From Micromonospora tarapacensis (GTDB lineage Bacteria; Actinomycetota; Actinomycetes; Mycobacteriales; Micromonosporaceae), in NCBI RefSeq assembly GCF_019697375.1, contig NZ_JAHCDI010000001.1, positions 1 through 64,000 of the forward strand: 64,000 nt of DNA, in the 5' to 3' direction. The notes below the pieces were generated by a model. That model ran no database searches, had not been told where the DNA came from, and worked only from the letters and a program-made list of their open reading frames with translations. Numbering within the stretch: position 1 is the first letter of the stretch; every line of letters begins with the position of its first letter. Positions 34,679 to 44,416 of this stretch are shown here, in pieces. The position numbers were made by a program, and so were the translations under genes.

Positions 34679-36123
34679 TGCAGTGCCCGCGCCGACGCGG
34701 CGTCGACAAGCGAACCGAGCTGGTGCACCCGCAGGGTGTTGGTGGAGCCCGGCGTGCCGGGCGGGCTGCCCGCCACGACCACCACCAGGTCGCCGGGGTT
34801 GCCCCGGTTCAGCCCGAGCAGAGCCTGGTCGACCTGGCGGAACATGTCGTCGGTGTGCTGCACGAACGGCATCAGGAAGGTCTCCACCCCCCAGCAGAGG
34901 GCGAGCTGCGCACGCACCTCGGGCACCGGGGTGAAGGCCAGCAGGGGCAGGTCGCAGTGCAGCCGGCTCAGCCGGCGCACGGTGTCGCCGGTCTGCGAGA
35001 ACGCGACCAGGGCCTTGGCACCGATGGCCCGGGCGATCGAGGAGGCGGCCACGGTGAGCGCGCCGCCGTGCGTACGCGGGTCGTGCTGGAGGCGGGGCAC
35101 CGCGATCGAACCGGACTCGGTGGTGCTGACGATCTTGGACATGGTGCTCACGGTGAGCACCGGGTACTTGCCGACGCTGGTCTCGCCGGAGAGCATCACC
35201 GCGTCCGCGCCGTCGAGCACCGCGTTGGCCACGTCGGAGGCCTCGGCGCGGGTCGGCCGGGAATTCTCGATCATGGAGTCGAGCATCTGGGTGGCCACGA
35301 TGACCGGCTTGGCGTTCTCCCGGCACAACTGCACCGCGCGCTTCTGCACCAGCGGCACCTCGTCCAGCGGCAACTCCACGCCCAGGTCGCCTCGGGCGAC
35401 CATGATCCCGTCGAAGGCGAGCACGATCGCCTCGAGGTGGTCGACCGCCTCGGGCTTCTCGACCTTCGCCAGCACCGGCCGGTGCACACCGACCTCACTC
35501 ATGATCGCGTGGCAGAGCTTGATGTCGTCGGCGGAGCGGACGAAGGAGAGCGCGACCAGGTCGACACCGAGGCCGAGCGCGAAGCGCAGGTCGGCGGCGT
35601 CCTTCTCCGACATGGCCGGCACGCTGACCGCCACGTTGGGCAGCGAGACACCCTTGTTGTTGCTGACCGGCCCGCCCTCGGTGACCAGGACCCGGATGTC
35701 GTTGCCGCTGACGTCGGTGACCTCGACGGCGACCCGGCCGTCGTCGATCAGCAGCCGGTCGCCCGGCCTGACCTCCTGCGGAAGCTTGCGGTACGTGCAG
35801 GAGACGCGGTCCTTGCTGCCCACCGCGTCGTCTCCCGTGATCACCACGGAGTCGCCGGTGCGCCACTCGTGCGGGCCGTCGGCGAACCGGCCCAGCCGGA
35901 TCTTCGGCCCCTGCAGGTCGGCCAGGATCGCCACCGGCTGACCGGCCGCCTCGGCGGCCTCCCGGACGAGCCGGTAGACCGCCTCGTGGTCGGCGTGGCT
36001 GCCGTGGCTGAAGTTCAGCCTCGCCACGTTCATGCCGGCCTCGACGAGCCCCCGGATGCGCTCCGGTGACGAGGTGGCGGGGCCAAGAGTGCAGACGATC
36101 TTCGCGCGGCGTGTCACGCCCAT
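34675..36123 (-). CDS. pyk: Pyruvate kinase
   Basis: Pyruvate kinase converts phosphoenolpyruvate and ADP to pyruvate and ATP at the end of glycolysis. The protein opens MGVTRRAKIVCTLGPATSSP, followed by GMNVARLNFSHGSHADH and ILADLQGPKIRLGRF. The active-site lysine lies in RPVLAKVEKPEAVDHL, and the metal-binding and catalytic blocks are GIMVARGDLGVELPLDEVP, VIVATQMLDSMIENSRPTRA and ADAVMLSGETSVGKYPV. The C-terminal regulatory domain is complete. The length of 482 aa is normal. It is the first gene of a pair with tesB. A second pyruvate kinase may exist elsewhere, as in many actinomycetes. Confidence 0.97.
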   Translation of the reverse strand: MGVTRRAKIVCTLGPATSSPERIRGLVEAGMNVARLNFSHGSHADHEAVYRLVREAAEAAGQPVAILADLQGPKIRLGRFADGPHEWRTGDSVVITGDDAVGSKDRVSCTYRKLPQEVRPGDRLLIDDGRVAVEVTDVSGNDIRVLVTEGGPVSNNKGVSLPNVAVSVPAMSEKDAADLRFALGLGVDLVALSFVRSADDIKLCHAIMSEVGVHRPVLAKVEKPEAVDHLEAIVLAFDGIMVARGDLGVELPLDEVPLVQKRAVQLCRENAKPVIVATQMLDSMIENSRPTRAEASDVANAVLDGADAVMLSGETSVGKYPVLTVSTMSKIVSTTESGSIAVPRLQHDPRTHGGALTVAASSIARAIGAKALVAFSQTGDTVRRLSRLHCDLPLLAFTPVPEVRAQLALCWGVETFLMPFVQHTDDMFRQVDQALLGLNRGNPGDLVVVVAGSPPGTPGSTNTLRVHQLGSLVDAASARALQ

Positions 36124-36366
36124 CAGGCTAGTCTCTCCTCCAGGTCGGACCGCGGGCCGACCCCTTGCGCATGGCGGAACAGTTGTCCAACGGCACGCGG
36201 CTCAGGCGCGCGGCCGGCGGGCGTGGGCCGCTCCGGACGTCGATGGCGGGCAACGGCGACCGCGCGCCGGAATGGTACGCCCCCGGCGCCAGCCGGCACC
36301 GCGGCGCTCCACGGCGACAACCGGGAGTAGGTGGCCGATGACATGCGGTGAAGACCCCCGGTCGGC

Positions 36367-36732
36367 TCAGCTCTCGGTCTTGGCCAGCGGGAACTCCAGC
36401 GAGCCGGCCGGGCAGAGAAAGGTCATCACGTCCACCCGGTAGAGCCCGGCCCGCACCGCCGGGTCGGCCTCCATCACGCTGCGGACGTCGTCGACCGAGC
36501 CGGTGCGCGCCAGGCCGAACCCGAGCGGTGGGTCCGGCTCCCGGGCCGGCCCGTCCACCGCCCCCGCGAGCAGGACGATCCCGCGCTGCCGCAACGCCTG
36601 CATGTGCCCGGCGTGCTCGGCCTGCAACCGCTGAACGGTCTCGGCGGGCAGTGCCCGCCCGGCCGCGCCGGGATACAGCACGATGCACTCGTACGTGTCG
36701 AGTGCGAAATCGACCTGCGGCTCTCCTGACAT
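36367..36732 (-). CDS. YCII-related protein, 121 aa
   Basis: This small protein has the YCII dimeric alpha/beta fold seen as a stand-alone enzyme-like unit in many bacteria. ATG 36732 follows GAGAGGGA. Recognisable blocks are CIVLYPGAAGRALPAETVQR, HAGHMQALRQRGIVLLAGAV, GFGLARTGSVDDVRSVMEAD and PAVRAGLYRVDVMTFLCP. The His-Asp pair proposed for the active site may be H of HAGHM and D of EADPAV. Its role is unknown. It stands alone between pyk and a divergent gene pair. Confidence 0.8.
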   Translation of the reverse strand: MSGEPQVDFALDTYECIVLYPGAAGRALPAETVQRLQAEHAGHMQALRQRGIVLLAGAVDGPAREPDPPLGFGLARTGSVDDVRSVMEADPAVRAGLYRVDVMTFLCPAGSLEFPLAKTES

Positions 36733-36941
36733 GGCATTCCCTCTCCGCGGCCCGCCGACGCGGGGTGGCGCGCGCACGCGGCGGTACCGTTCAGCGTCGC
36801 ACGGACCGCCCGGCCGTTTCCGACGCTCGGGCGATCCCGTCCCCGCCGACGCGGCCCCGGCCCACGCGCCGGATGACCGGTGGGCCGCCGGCCGCTACCG
36901 TGTGGACGGTGGCGGACGACCGGCGGCGAGAGGACACGACG

Positions 36942-37265
36942 GTGCAGGGTGCTGAGCCGGCGGCGGAGCCGCTGCCGTACGCCGAGGTCACCGACGCCGG
37001 ATACGCCGCCCGGGTCGCGGAGACGTTCACCGTGCGCCAGTTCGGGCCGGCCGTGCTGCTCGACGGTGACTGCCCGCGCTGCCAACACCCGATCACCTGC
37101 CCGATCGTGGGCGAGGTCTACCGGCGGGAGGAGGAGGCGCCGACGACGGCCGACAGTGGCTACCGGACCGTGCTGTGCGGTTGCGCCGCCGACCATCCGG
37201 CGCGCCCGGACGGGCTGACCGGCTGCGGCGCGTACTGGACGCTGCTGCTGGAGGTCGAGGCGTGA
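36942..37265 (+). CDS. Hypothetical Cys-rich protein, 107 aa
   Basis: GTG 36942 has AGAGGA eight bases upstream; other in-frame starts upstream lack this. The protein has a folded-looking core (FTVRQFGPAVLLDGDCPRCQ) with CPRCQHPITCP, and later VLCGCAADH and LTGCGAYWTLLLEVEA. These cysteines could bind zinc or form disulfides. No family is recognised. Its stop overlaps the next start as GTGA, so it is coupled to the membrane protein downstream. Confidence 0.6.
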   Translation: MQGAEPAAEPLPYAEVTDAGYAARVAETFTVRQFGPAVLLDGDCPRCQHPITCPIVGEVYRREEEAPTTADSGYRTVLCGCAADHPARPDGLTGCGAYWTLLLEVEA

Positions 37266-37780
37266 TCCGGCTGCGTCCCGGGCCCCCGGCGACGGTCGCC
37301 GACCTGCGTCGGGCGCAGGAGCTGGCCGGGCTGCTCCGCGGCGAGTTGGACCGGGTGCGGGCCGCCGCGCTGGCCTGGCGCAACGGCCTGGGCGGACTGC
37401 TGATCGCGCTGGTCGGCTTCGGCCTGATCCGGGGCCGCTCCGACGTCAGCACGCTGGCTCCGGGCTGGGGCGCACTGGTCGGAGTGCTGCTGCTGGCCGC
37501 GATCACGGCCGGGGTGGCCGGGGCACTGGCGCTGCTGCGGGCCGCGCACGGGCCGCTGTCGGTGACGCCGGTGGCCACACTCCCACCGGCCCCGCTCGGC
37601 GAGCATCGGGAGGCCCTCGCCGCGGCCCGCGCCCTGCGGGTCGGCGTGCGGCTGGTGCTGCTCTGCACCACCCTGCTCGTCGCGGCCGTGGGCGTGACCT
37701 GGTACGCGCCGGGGCACCCCGCTCCGGCCCCCGTGGGGTCAGGGGCCCAGGTGGGCGTAGCCGGCCCAGAGTTCCGGTAG
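37262..37780 (+). CDS. Small membrane protein, 172 aa
   Basis: GTG 37262 overlaps the preceding stop by four bases. After a cytoplasmic helix (ATVADLRRAQELAGLLRGEL) there are three hydrophobic segments: NGLGGLLIALVGFGLIRG, WGALVGVLLLAAITAGVAGA and, later, LVLLCTTLLVAAVGVTWYA. I recognise no family. It is probably the membrane partner of the Cys-rich protein. Its last 42 bases overlap the end of the convergent CHAT gene. Confidence 0.65.
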   Translation: MIRLRPGPPATVADLRRAQELAGLLRGELDRVRAAALAWRNGLGGLLIALVGFGLIRGRSDVSTLAPGWGALVGVLLLAAITAGVAGALALLRAAHGPLSVTPVATLPPAPLGEHREALAAARALRVGVRLVLLCTTLLVAAVGVTWYAPGHPAPAPVGSGAQVGVAGPEFR

Positions 37781-40700
37781 GCCGGGCAGCGCGGCGCGCA
37801 GCTGCCGGACGGCATGGTGCAGGGCGGACGCGGCGCTCTCCGGGTCGATGCCGCCGGGCAGCGCCAGCCCGGCGTAGAGCTCCACGCACAACTGCACCGT
37901 CATCGCGTCGGAGATGGACCAGAGCGCACCGATCACGTGCCGGAAACCGGCGAGTTGGAACGCGGTGCCCAGGGTCAGCGCCTCATCCGGCAACCGCGCG
38001 CCGCCGCGCGCCGTGTCGCCGGCGGAGAGGACGGCGAGCGCGGCCGTGCTGCCGGCCGGCCGCCACAGGTCCCGCACGCGCAGCGATCCGCCCGCCAGCG
38101 CGAGCCGGCCCCGGGCCGGTGCGGCCAGGTCCTGGGTGCCGTGGCAGCAGAGATGGGCGACCGACGCTCCGGGCAGCGCGCCGAGCACCGCCGCGGGCGT
38201 GGCCGCCGGGCCACTCAGCGACGTCACGTGGGCCAGGTGCCCACGGACGATCGCCTCCTCCTGCTCCGCGCCCGGCAGGTCGGCCAGGCCCGGCGTCTGC
38301 GGCATCCCGACGAACAGGGCCGAGGTGACCGGTGCCGGCCCGGGCGGCACGCTCTGCCGGGCGCGCCGCAGCGCCCGCAGCGAGGCCGTGTAGGACGACA
38401 CGACCCGGTCGAGCACCCCGTCGCCGCCACTCGACGGCGCCGCGGCGTGCAGCGGCAGCAGGGCGAGATGACCGGTCGGGCACCACCACAGCCGGGGCGG
38501 CTCCGAGCCGGCGCCAGGTGGCGCGGCGGCCGGGCCGAGCGCGTCGAGCACCGGGGCGGCGACCACCCGCCACAGCCAGTCCAGGGTCTCCGGGATCCGC
38601 CGCCGCAACGCCGCCCGACGTCGTTCCGCCTCGACCCCCGCGCCACCGGCCGTCGTGGTCACCTCCGCGAGGCCGACCAGGAAGTTCGCGAGCCGCACCT
38701 GCAGGTCGCCGAGGGTCAGCCCGGGCAACGGCACGAGTTCCACCCCGTTGCCGGTGACCACCAACGCGTCACAGCGCCGCGTGGCCACGTTGACCAGCAC
38801 GACCGGACCACCGGCGGCCGACTGGGCCAGGTCGGCGAAGGGCGGCGGGCGCAGGAAGCCGGCCAGGCCGGGCAGCCGCCGGATCTCGGCCAGCACCTCG
38901 CGTCGGCGGTTGGCCAGCTCGTACCGGCCTTCCGGCCCTCGGGTCGGTGCCACGGACCCGGGGAACGGGGACATCCCGGCTGCTCCGGACGCCAGGGAGG
39001 GGGCGTCCAGTCCGTCGAGGGCGGCCTGCAGGTCGGCGAGCCGGCCGGCCAGCCGTGGTGCCCGCTCACGCAGCGCCGCCAGGTCGGCACCGGCGTCGTG
39101 GGCCCTGGTCAGCAGCACGCCGCGGCCGTACTCCAGCAACTCCACGGCGCGTTCCGGCCGGTCGAGCGCGATCGCCACCGCCGCGGCGTCGCCGGCCAGC
39201 CCGCGGAACTGCTCGAGCAGCCGGCCCTGGTCGTCGGGGTCCATGCCGTGCCAGGCGACCAGGTCGATCAACTCGATCGCGGTGGCGTAGCCGTCCAGCG
39301 CGGCCGGCAGGTCGCCCGACTCGGCGGCGAGGGCGGCGTACCGTCGGGCGGCGCCGGCCCGCAACAGCGACGGTGCCGCCTCGGTCGAGGCGGCCTCGCG
39401 CAGCGCGGCGATCGCCTCGGCCAACTCGACGGCCGGCAGTTCGCCGGAGCCGGCCGAACGGGCGGCGGCAGGTGCGGCGGGCCGGCCGGGGCCGGCCGGG
39501 GCCGGGCCGGCGACCCCGGCGTCGGCCGGCGACTCGACGTCCGCGGCGGTGCCGGCCGCCCGCGCGATCTCCTCGACGGCGGTGGCCAGGTTGCTCAGGC
39601 ACATGGTCCGGTCCGGGTGGCCGGCGGGCAGCGCGGCGACCGCCGAGCGGTACGCCGCCAGCAGTTCGTCGGCGTCCCGGCCGGATCGGGTGGCCTGGAA
39701 CCGCAGCAGCAGGGTGTTGCCGAGATTGGTGAGCAGCCGGCGCCGGTACGAGCCGGCCGCCGGCAGCGCCTCCTGGGCCCGCCGCAGCAACGCGATCGCC
39801 TCGTCGAGGGCGCCCGCCTCCCCGGTGAGCTGGTGCCGGAGCAGGTGGGCGAGGGCGAGGGTGCCGACGACCCGGGCGTACTCGTCGGGTTCGGCCTCCC
39901 GTTGCGCCAGCTCGGCCGCCTCCCGCAGCACCGCGACCGCCTGCGCGGCGTCGTCGACCGTGGCGGCCCGCTCGGCCTCCGGATCGCCCTCGCCGGCCGG
40001 CAGTGCCCGGTTGACCGCCAGCTCGGTCCGGCGGTTCAGCGCCGAACCGAAGTTCGCCAGGCCGGGCAGCCGGTCCGGGTGTCCCGGCGGGGTCGCCTCC
40101 ACCGCCCGGCGCAGCATCGCGACCGCCTCGGTGAGAGTGCCCAGATCCTGGGTGCGGCCGAAGATCTCCTGCAAGGCCAGCCCCAGGTTGGACAGGTAGC
40201 GGGGCAGCATCGCCGGATCCACCGTGGCCGCGACCGCACCCCGCAACGCCGCCACGGCCGGTTCCAGCAGCTCGGGCTCCCCCGCCGCGTCGGCCAGCTC
40301 ACGCAGCAGGTTGCCCAGGTTGTTCAGCAGGTCGGGCCGCACCGGATGCTCCGCCGGCAGCAGTCGCTCCGCATCGGTGAGCAGGGTGCGTGCCTCCCGC
40401 AGGGTCTGCACGCCGGCCAGGTCGGCGTGCCAGCGGCCGAGCGTGTACCCGAGATCACCGAGGCGCACGGCGCGATCCGCCGGGTCGGCGGCCCCCGCCG
40501 ACCCCGCGCGCAGCAGCCGCAGGGCCTCCTGGAGGTCCTCGTGCCGGCGGTGCAGCAGGTAGCGGGACTCCAGCAGTTTGCCGGCGGCCTGCCCCAGCCC
40601 GGCCGCGTCGTGCCCGTCGAACCGGGGCCCGCCGCCGCCGTCCGGTACGCCTCGATCGCCGCGTCCAGATCGGCCGGGTCGCGCCGCCGCTCGTAGCGCT

Positions 40701-41868
40701 CGCCGACCAGCCCCGCCAGGGTCGCTCCGGCCAGGCCGCCCAGGGCGCCGCTGAGCCCGGCCGCCAGTGCCACGCGGTTGGCGTCGATCGCCGCGTCCAG
40801 GTCGCCGTCGGCGCCGTTGACCACGAAGCGCCGACCGGCCAGCGACGCGTACACGGCGCTCACCTGCGGGCCGGCCCCGGCGGACACCGCCTGTGCCAGC
40901 GCGTCGACAGCCCGGTCCAGGTCGGCCGGGTCGCCCCGCCGCCGCCAGCGTTCCCCCAGCCGCTGACCCAGGTTGGCCTGGGCCATCATCCTTACCGGTG
41001 ACCCGTCGGGCGCGGCCCGCGCGGCGTCGCCCAGCAGCCGGACCGACTCGTCCAGCGCCGCCGCGTCGCCCACCGCGTCGAACCGGTCGCCGAGCACGTT
41101 GCCGAGGTTGAACAGCCGGGTCGGCCGCTCCCGGTCACCGGCCGGGGTCGACTCCAGACTCTCCCGATGTGCGTCGATCGCCGCCGGCAGCGACCGTGCC
41201 CGGCCGAGGTGCAGGTACTGGTCCCGGTGCACCCGGCCGAGCGCGGAGAGGTAGTGCAGCCGTTCCGGCGCACCGGACGGGGTCTCGGCCAGTGCCTGCT
41301 CCAGCAGGGCCTGGGCCTGGTCGGCCACCCGGTAGTCACCGGAGCGTTCGGCACCGCCCATCAGGGTGACCGCCTGGACGAACAGTGCGGCCGGCACGTC
41401 GTCGGCGGACCTGACCGGGCCGCTCGTGCCCACGAGGGAGCGTGCGGCGGGAACCCGGGAGGCGGGGCGGGGCGGTCCGGCCGGACCACCGGCGTCGGAG
41501 CCCGCCGGGCCGCTCGACGTGGGCACGTGCGTACGCAGCAGGGCCAGCAGCGACGGCGGTACCCGCTGCGGCGCCAGGGTGAGCAGCAGCCTGGTCAGCA
41601 TGACGGCCTGGGCGAGGTCGGCGGCGGCCACGCCCGGCGGCAGGGCCTGGAACCGGTACCAGTGCAGACAGGCCAGCAGGAAGATGCCCTCGGCCTGCTG
41701 CTCCGTCACCGACCGCCCGATCTCCACCCCGTCGACCAGGTCCAACACGGCCTCCGCATCCCGGACCGCGTCGGCTTCCAGCACCCGCCGAGCGTCACCG
41801 GTGGCACCGAAGCCGTCCAACCTCTCGCGCAACCGCCGCACCGGATCGGACCTGAACCGTCGCCACAT
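37739..41868 (-). pseudogene. Giant TPR-CHAT protein with one frameshift and no catalytic Cys
   Basis: One gene of about 1376 codons starts at 41868 (MWRRFRSDPVRRLRERLDGF) and ends at 37739. The frame shifts by one base near 40624-40635, in a GGGGCCC run: AIEAYRTAAAGPG should continue as FDGHDAAGLGQAAGKLLESR. The first 950 residues are tetratricopeptide-like repeats with recurring DPADLDAAIEAYR, NLGNVLGDRF and NLGLALQEIFGRTQ units. The C-terminal 350 residues are a CHAT domain, a caspase-like peptidase: the histidine block VAHLCCHGTQD is present, but the block that normally reads LSACxT is LSAGDT (Gly at 38018-38020). CHAT proteins act in cell death or defence signalling. Here protease activity is doubtful. 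Confidence 0.8.
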
Positions 41869-42036
41869 ACCGGCCCCCCGTCGCAGGCATCGATGCCCTG
41901 TCAGGGGTAGCAGAGCGGGGGGTCGACCGCTAGCCCGAAGCCGACCGGAGAACGGGGTGGGTGCCGGCCGGCGGGTAACGGGTGCGGACGGGGGTTAGAT
42001 TGCGTTGACCGCGAGCGACACGATGGGAACCGACAC

Positions 42037-42909
42037 ATGACGATCGACGCTGATGCCCGACCCGCGAAGGATGCCGGTACCTACCGCATCGGCGGGGATC
42101 TCCAGGTCAACCGGCTCGGCTACGGGGCGATGCAGCTCACCGGGCCCGGCGTCTGGGGCGATCCGTCGGATCCGGCCGAGGCGCTGCGGGTGCTGCGCCG
42201 GGCCCACGAGCTGGGTGTGACGTTCATCGACACGGCCGACTCGTACGGCCCGTTCGTCTCCGAGCTGCTGATCCGCCGGGCGCTGCACCCGTACGCCGAC
42301 GACCTGGTCATCGCCACCAAGGCCGGTCTGGCCCGCGGCGGCCCGGGTGACTGGCGACCGGTGGGCCGCCCGGAGTACCTGCGCCAGCAGTGCGAGCTGA
42401 GCCTGCGGCACCTCGGCCTGGAGAGCATCGGGCTCTACCAGCTGCACCGGATCGATCCGGCGGTCCCGCTGGCCGACCAGCTCGGTGAGCTGACGCTGCT
42501 GCGTCAGGAGGGGAAGATCCGGCACATCGGACTGTCCGAGGTGACCGTCGAGCAGATCGAGGCGGCGCGCCGGATCGCGCCGATCGCGTCGGTGCAGAAC
42601 CTGTACAACCTGGCCAACCGCGGCGCCGAGGACGTGCTCGCCTACTGCGAGGGCAACGGGATCGCATTCATCCCGTGGTTCCCGATCGCCACCGGCGACC
42701 TGGCCCGGCCGGGCGGCCCGCTGGACGACATCTCCGCCGAGCACGGCGCGACGCCCGCGCAACTCGCCCTCGCCTGGCTGTTGCGTCGCTCGCCGGTCAT
42801 GATCCCGATCCCGGGGACGTCCTCGGTAACCCACCTGGAGGAGAACGTCGCCGCCGCACGGGTGCGGCTCACCGACACCGACTACCAAACCCTGTCCACC
42901 ACAACCTGA
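42037..42909 (+). CDS. Aldo/keto reductase, 290 aa
   Basis: This is an NADPH-dependent oxidoreductase with a TIM barrel. The catalytic tetrad is visible: D in [14 protein letters not shown] in the same block, K in [14 protein letters not shown] and H in [13 protein letters not shown]. Other family blocks are [52 protein letters not shown] and the cofactor-binding [21 protein letters not shown] 42037 is the only good start. It diverges from the CHAT gene. The substrate is unknown; relatives reduce a wide range of carbonyls. Confidence 0.9.
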   Translation: MTIDADARPAKDAGTYRIGGDLQVNRLGYGAMQLTGPGVWGDPSDPAEALRVLRRAHELGVTFIDTADSYGPFVSELLIRRALHPYADDLVIATKAGLARGGPGDWRPVGRPEYLRQQCELSLRHLGLESIGLYQLHRIDPAVPLADQLGELTLLRQEGKIRHIGLSEVTVEQIEAARRIAPIASVQNLYNLANRGAEDVLAYCEGNGIAFIPWFPIATGDLARPGGPLDDISAEHGATPAQLALAWLLRRSPVMIPIPGTSSVTHLEENVAAARVRLTDTDYQTLSTTT

Positions 42910-42926
42910 CCGGCCCACCCGCACCT

Positions 42927-42987
42927 GTTGATCATGATGTTGACGGCACCAACCGATCTCCACGCTGCCGCTAACCTCATGATCGAC
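42927..42987. repeat. Imperfect 22-bp inverted repeat, probable terminator
   Basis: The arms at 42927-42948 (starting GTTGATCATGATGTTGACGG) and 42966-42987 (ending AACCTCATGATCGAC) match at 18 of 22 positions as reverse complements, with a 17-nt loop. It lies just past the aldo/keto reductase and before the convergent lipase remnant. The TTGATCATGA core looks like a dispersed intergenic element I associate with Micromonospora genomes; that is recollection, not a search. Confidence 0.6.
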
Positions 42988-43004
42988 AGGCAAGGGTGGG
43001 TGGG

Positions 43005-43384
43005 TCACAGGGCGAGGCAGTTGGGGCGGATGGCGGCGTCGCGCAGTGCCTGCCGGACGACCGTGTACGTGGTGCCGTCCAGCACCAGCCCGAGGTGCCC
43101 GACGACGCGCAGCGGGCACTGGGACTGGATCAGCACGTTGGTCGCCCCGTCGGCCAGCCGGGCGTTGTCGACCGGCCGGACCAGTTCGTCCTGCCAGGTC
43201 CGCACGCGCCGGGGGCGTCGTCGCCCGCGTCGAGCACGGTGAGGAACGACGAACCGATGGTCATCTGCTGGCAGGCGACGACGCCGGCGCAGCTGCCGAG
43301 GCCGAGGAAGGCCACGATGTTGGCGACGTACGTGCCGTACCGCGGGGTTGCCGGGTGGGAGGCGGTGGGATGTCCGGCAACAAT
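43005..43384 (-). pseudogene. Remnant of a lipase/esterase-type alpha/beta hydrolase
   Basis: Only the C-terminal part is present. From about 43384 the frame reads HPATPRYGTYVANIVAFLGL and SCAGVVACQQMTIGSSFLTV, then breaks at the G run 43211-43215. It resumes one base over as RTWQDELVRPVDNARLADGA, NVLIQSQCPLRVVGHLGLVL and DGTTYTVVRQALRDAAIR, ending at 43005. The HLGL histidine and the ARL..GATNV block resemble the end of secreted triacylglycerol lipases. The part with the nucleophile serine is missing, with stops upstream. I infer a decayed gene. Confidence 0.6.
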
Positions 43385-43484
43385 TCATGAACGTCAATAA
43401 GACGTTACGCACGGGTAGCGGCATTCCGCCATCGCCCCGGCCGGCTGACCGGATCCTGCACGCAGGGACCGTCCGCAGACGACG

Positions 43485-43521
43485 GACGCCGCACACGCCC
43501 ACGTCGGGCGTGTGCGGCGTC
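43485..43521 (-). terminator. Very strong 16-bp hairpin after terC
   Basis: GACGCCGCACACGCCC (43485-43500) and GGGCGTGTGCGGCGTC (43506-43521) are perfect complements with a 5-nt loop. It lies 14 bases past the TerC stop, between two minus-strand genes. There is no T run. Confidence 0.75.
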
Positions 43522-43535
43522 GAGGTCCGCGCGGG

Positions 43536-44345
43536 TCAGCCGGCCGGCGTCGGCTCCGACTCGGGTTCCGGCTCGGTCCGGGCCGAGCCGGGCTTCACGT
43601 ACGTCGGGTGCAACTGCACCGGCTGCGCCTCCTGCCGGAGGCGCTGCCGCGCCCGAACCCGCAGGTTGAGGACCTCCACGAAGATCGAGAAGGCGATCGG
43701 GCCGTACACGTAGCCCTTCGGGATGTGCTGGTCGAAGCTCTCGGCGATCAGGCTCGCGCCGATGATCAGCAGGAACGACAGGGCCAACATCTTGACCGTC
43801 GGGTGCTGGTTGACGAAGCTGCTGACCGCACCGGCGGAGACCAGCATGATGATCATCGCGATGACCACTGCGGCGATCATGATGGCGAGTTCGTCGACCA
43901 TGCCGACGGCGGTGATCACCGAGTCGAGCGAGAAGACCACGTCCAGCACCAGGATCTGCGCGATGACGCTGCCGAACGAGGCGACCTTCTTGCCCGAGCG
44001 GGCGTGATCGGATCCCTCCAGATGCTCGTGGATCTCATATGTCGCCTTGCCGACCAGGAACAACCCGCCGAGCAGCAGGATCAGATCCCGTCCGGAGATC
44101 TCCTGCCCGAGCACGGTGAACAGCGGCGCGGTCAGGCCGATGATCCAGGACAACGACGCCAGCAGCAGCAGGCGGGTGATCAGGGCCAGCGAGATGCCGA
44201 TCGTCCGGGCCCGGGCCTGCTGGTGCTCGGGTAACCGGCCGGACAGGATCGAGATGAACACCACGTTGTCGATGCCCAGCACGATCTCCAGCAGGAGCAG
44301 GGTCGCGAACGCGATCCACAGCTCGGGACTGGTCAGGAACTCCAT
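43536..44345 (-). CDS. TerC-family integral membrane protein
   Basis: TerC proteins are membrane proteins linked to tellurite resistance and to manganese export. ATG 44345 follows GAGGA and gives MEFLTSPELWIAFATLLLLE. Conserved blocks are IVLGIDNVVFISILSGRLPE with the acidic residues of the transport site, QEISGRDLILLLGGLFLVGK, VLDVVFSLDSVITAVGMVDE and ALSFLLIIGASLIAESFDQH. About seven membrane segments are present. The length of 269 aa is normal for the short form. A manganese or metal role is the best-supported guess. It neighbours a TerB-like protein about 1.3 kb upstream, across an insertion-sequence remnant. Confidence 0.88.
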   Translation of the reverse strand: MEFLTSPELWIAFATLLLLEIVLGIDNVVFISILSGRLPEHQQARARTIGISLALITRLLLLASLSWIIGLTAPLFTVLGQEISGRDLILLLGGLFLVGKATYEIHEHLEGSDHARSGKKVASFGSVIAQILVLDVVFSLDSVITAVGMVDELAIMIAAVVIAMIIMLVSAGAVSSFVNQHPTVKMLALSFLLIIGASLIAESFDQHIPKGYVYGPIAFSIFVEVLNLRVRARQRLRQEAQPVQLHPTYVKPGSARTEPEPESEPTPAG

Positions 44346-44416
44346 GCCATCCTCGACTCTCACGACCGGCCGCCGGGTCGGCACCCGGACCATCGGCTGA
44401 TCTGCACAATGATGAA

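Noticed and set aside
33797..35326. 509-residue protein extending tesB into pyk
   Set aside because: The first 216 residues are the wrong frame of pyruvate kinase; the TesB start is the GTG overlapping the pyk stop.
37814..40696. Plus-strand open frame of 960 codons opposite the CHAT gene
   Set aside because: Arg/Gly/Gln-rich translation with no motifs; the minus-strand TPR-CHAT protein explains the region.
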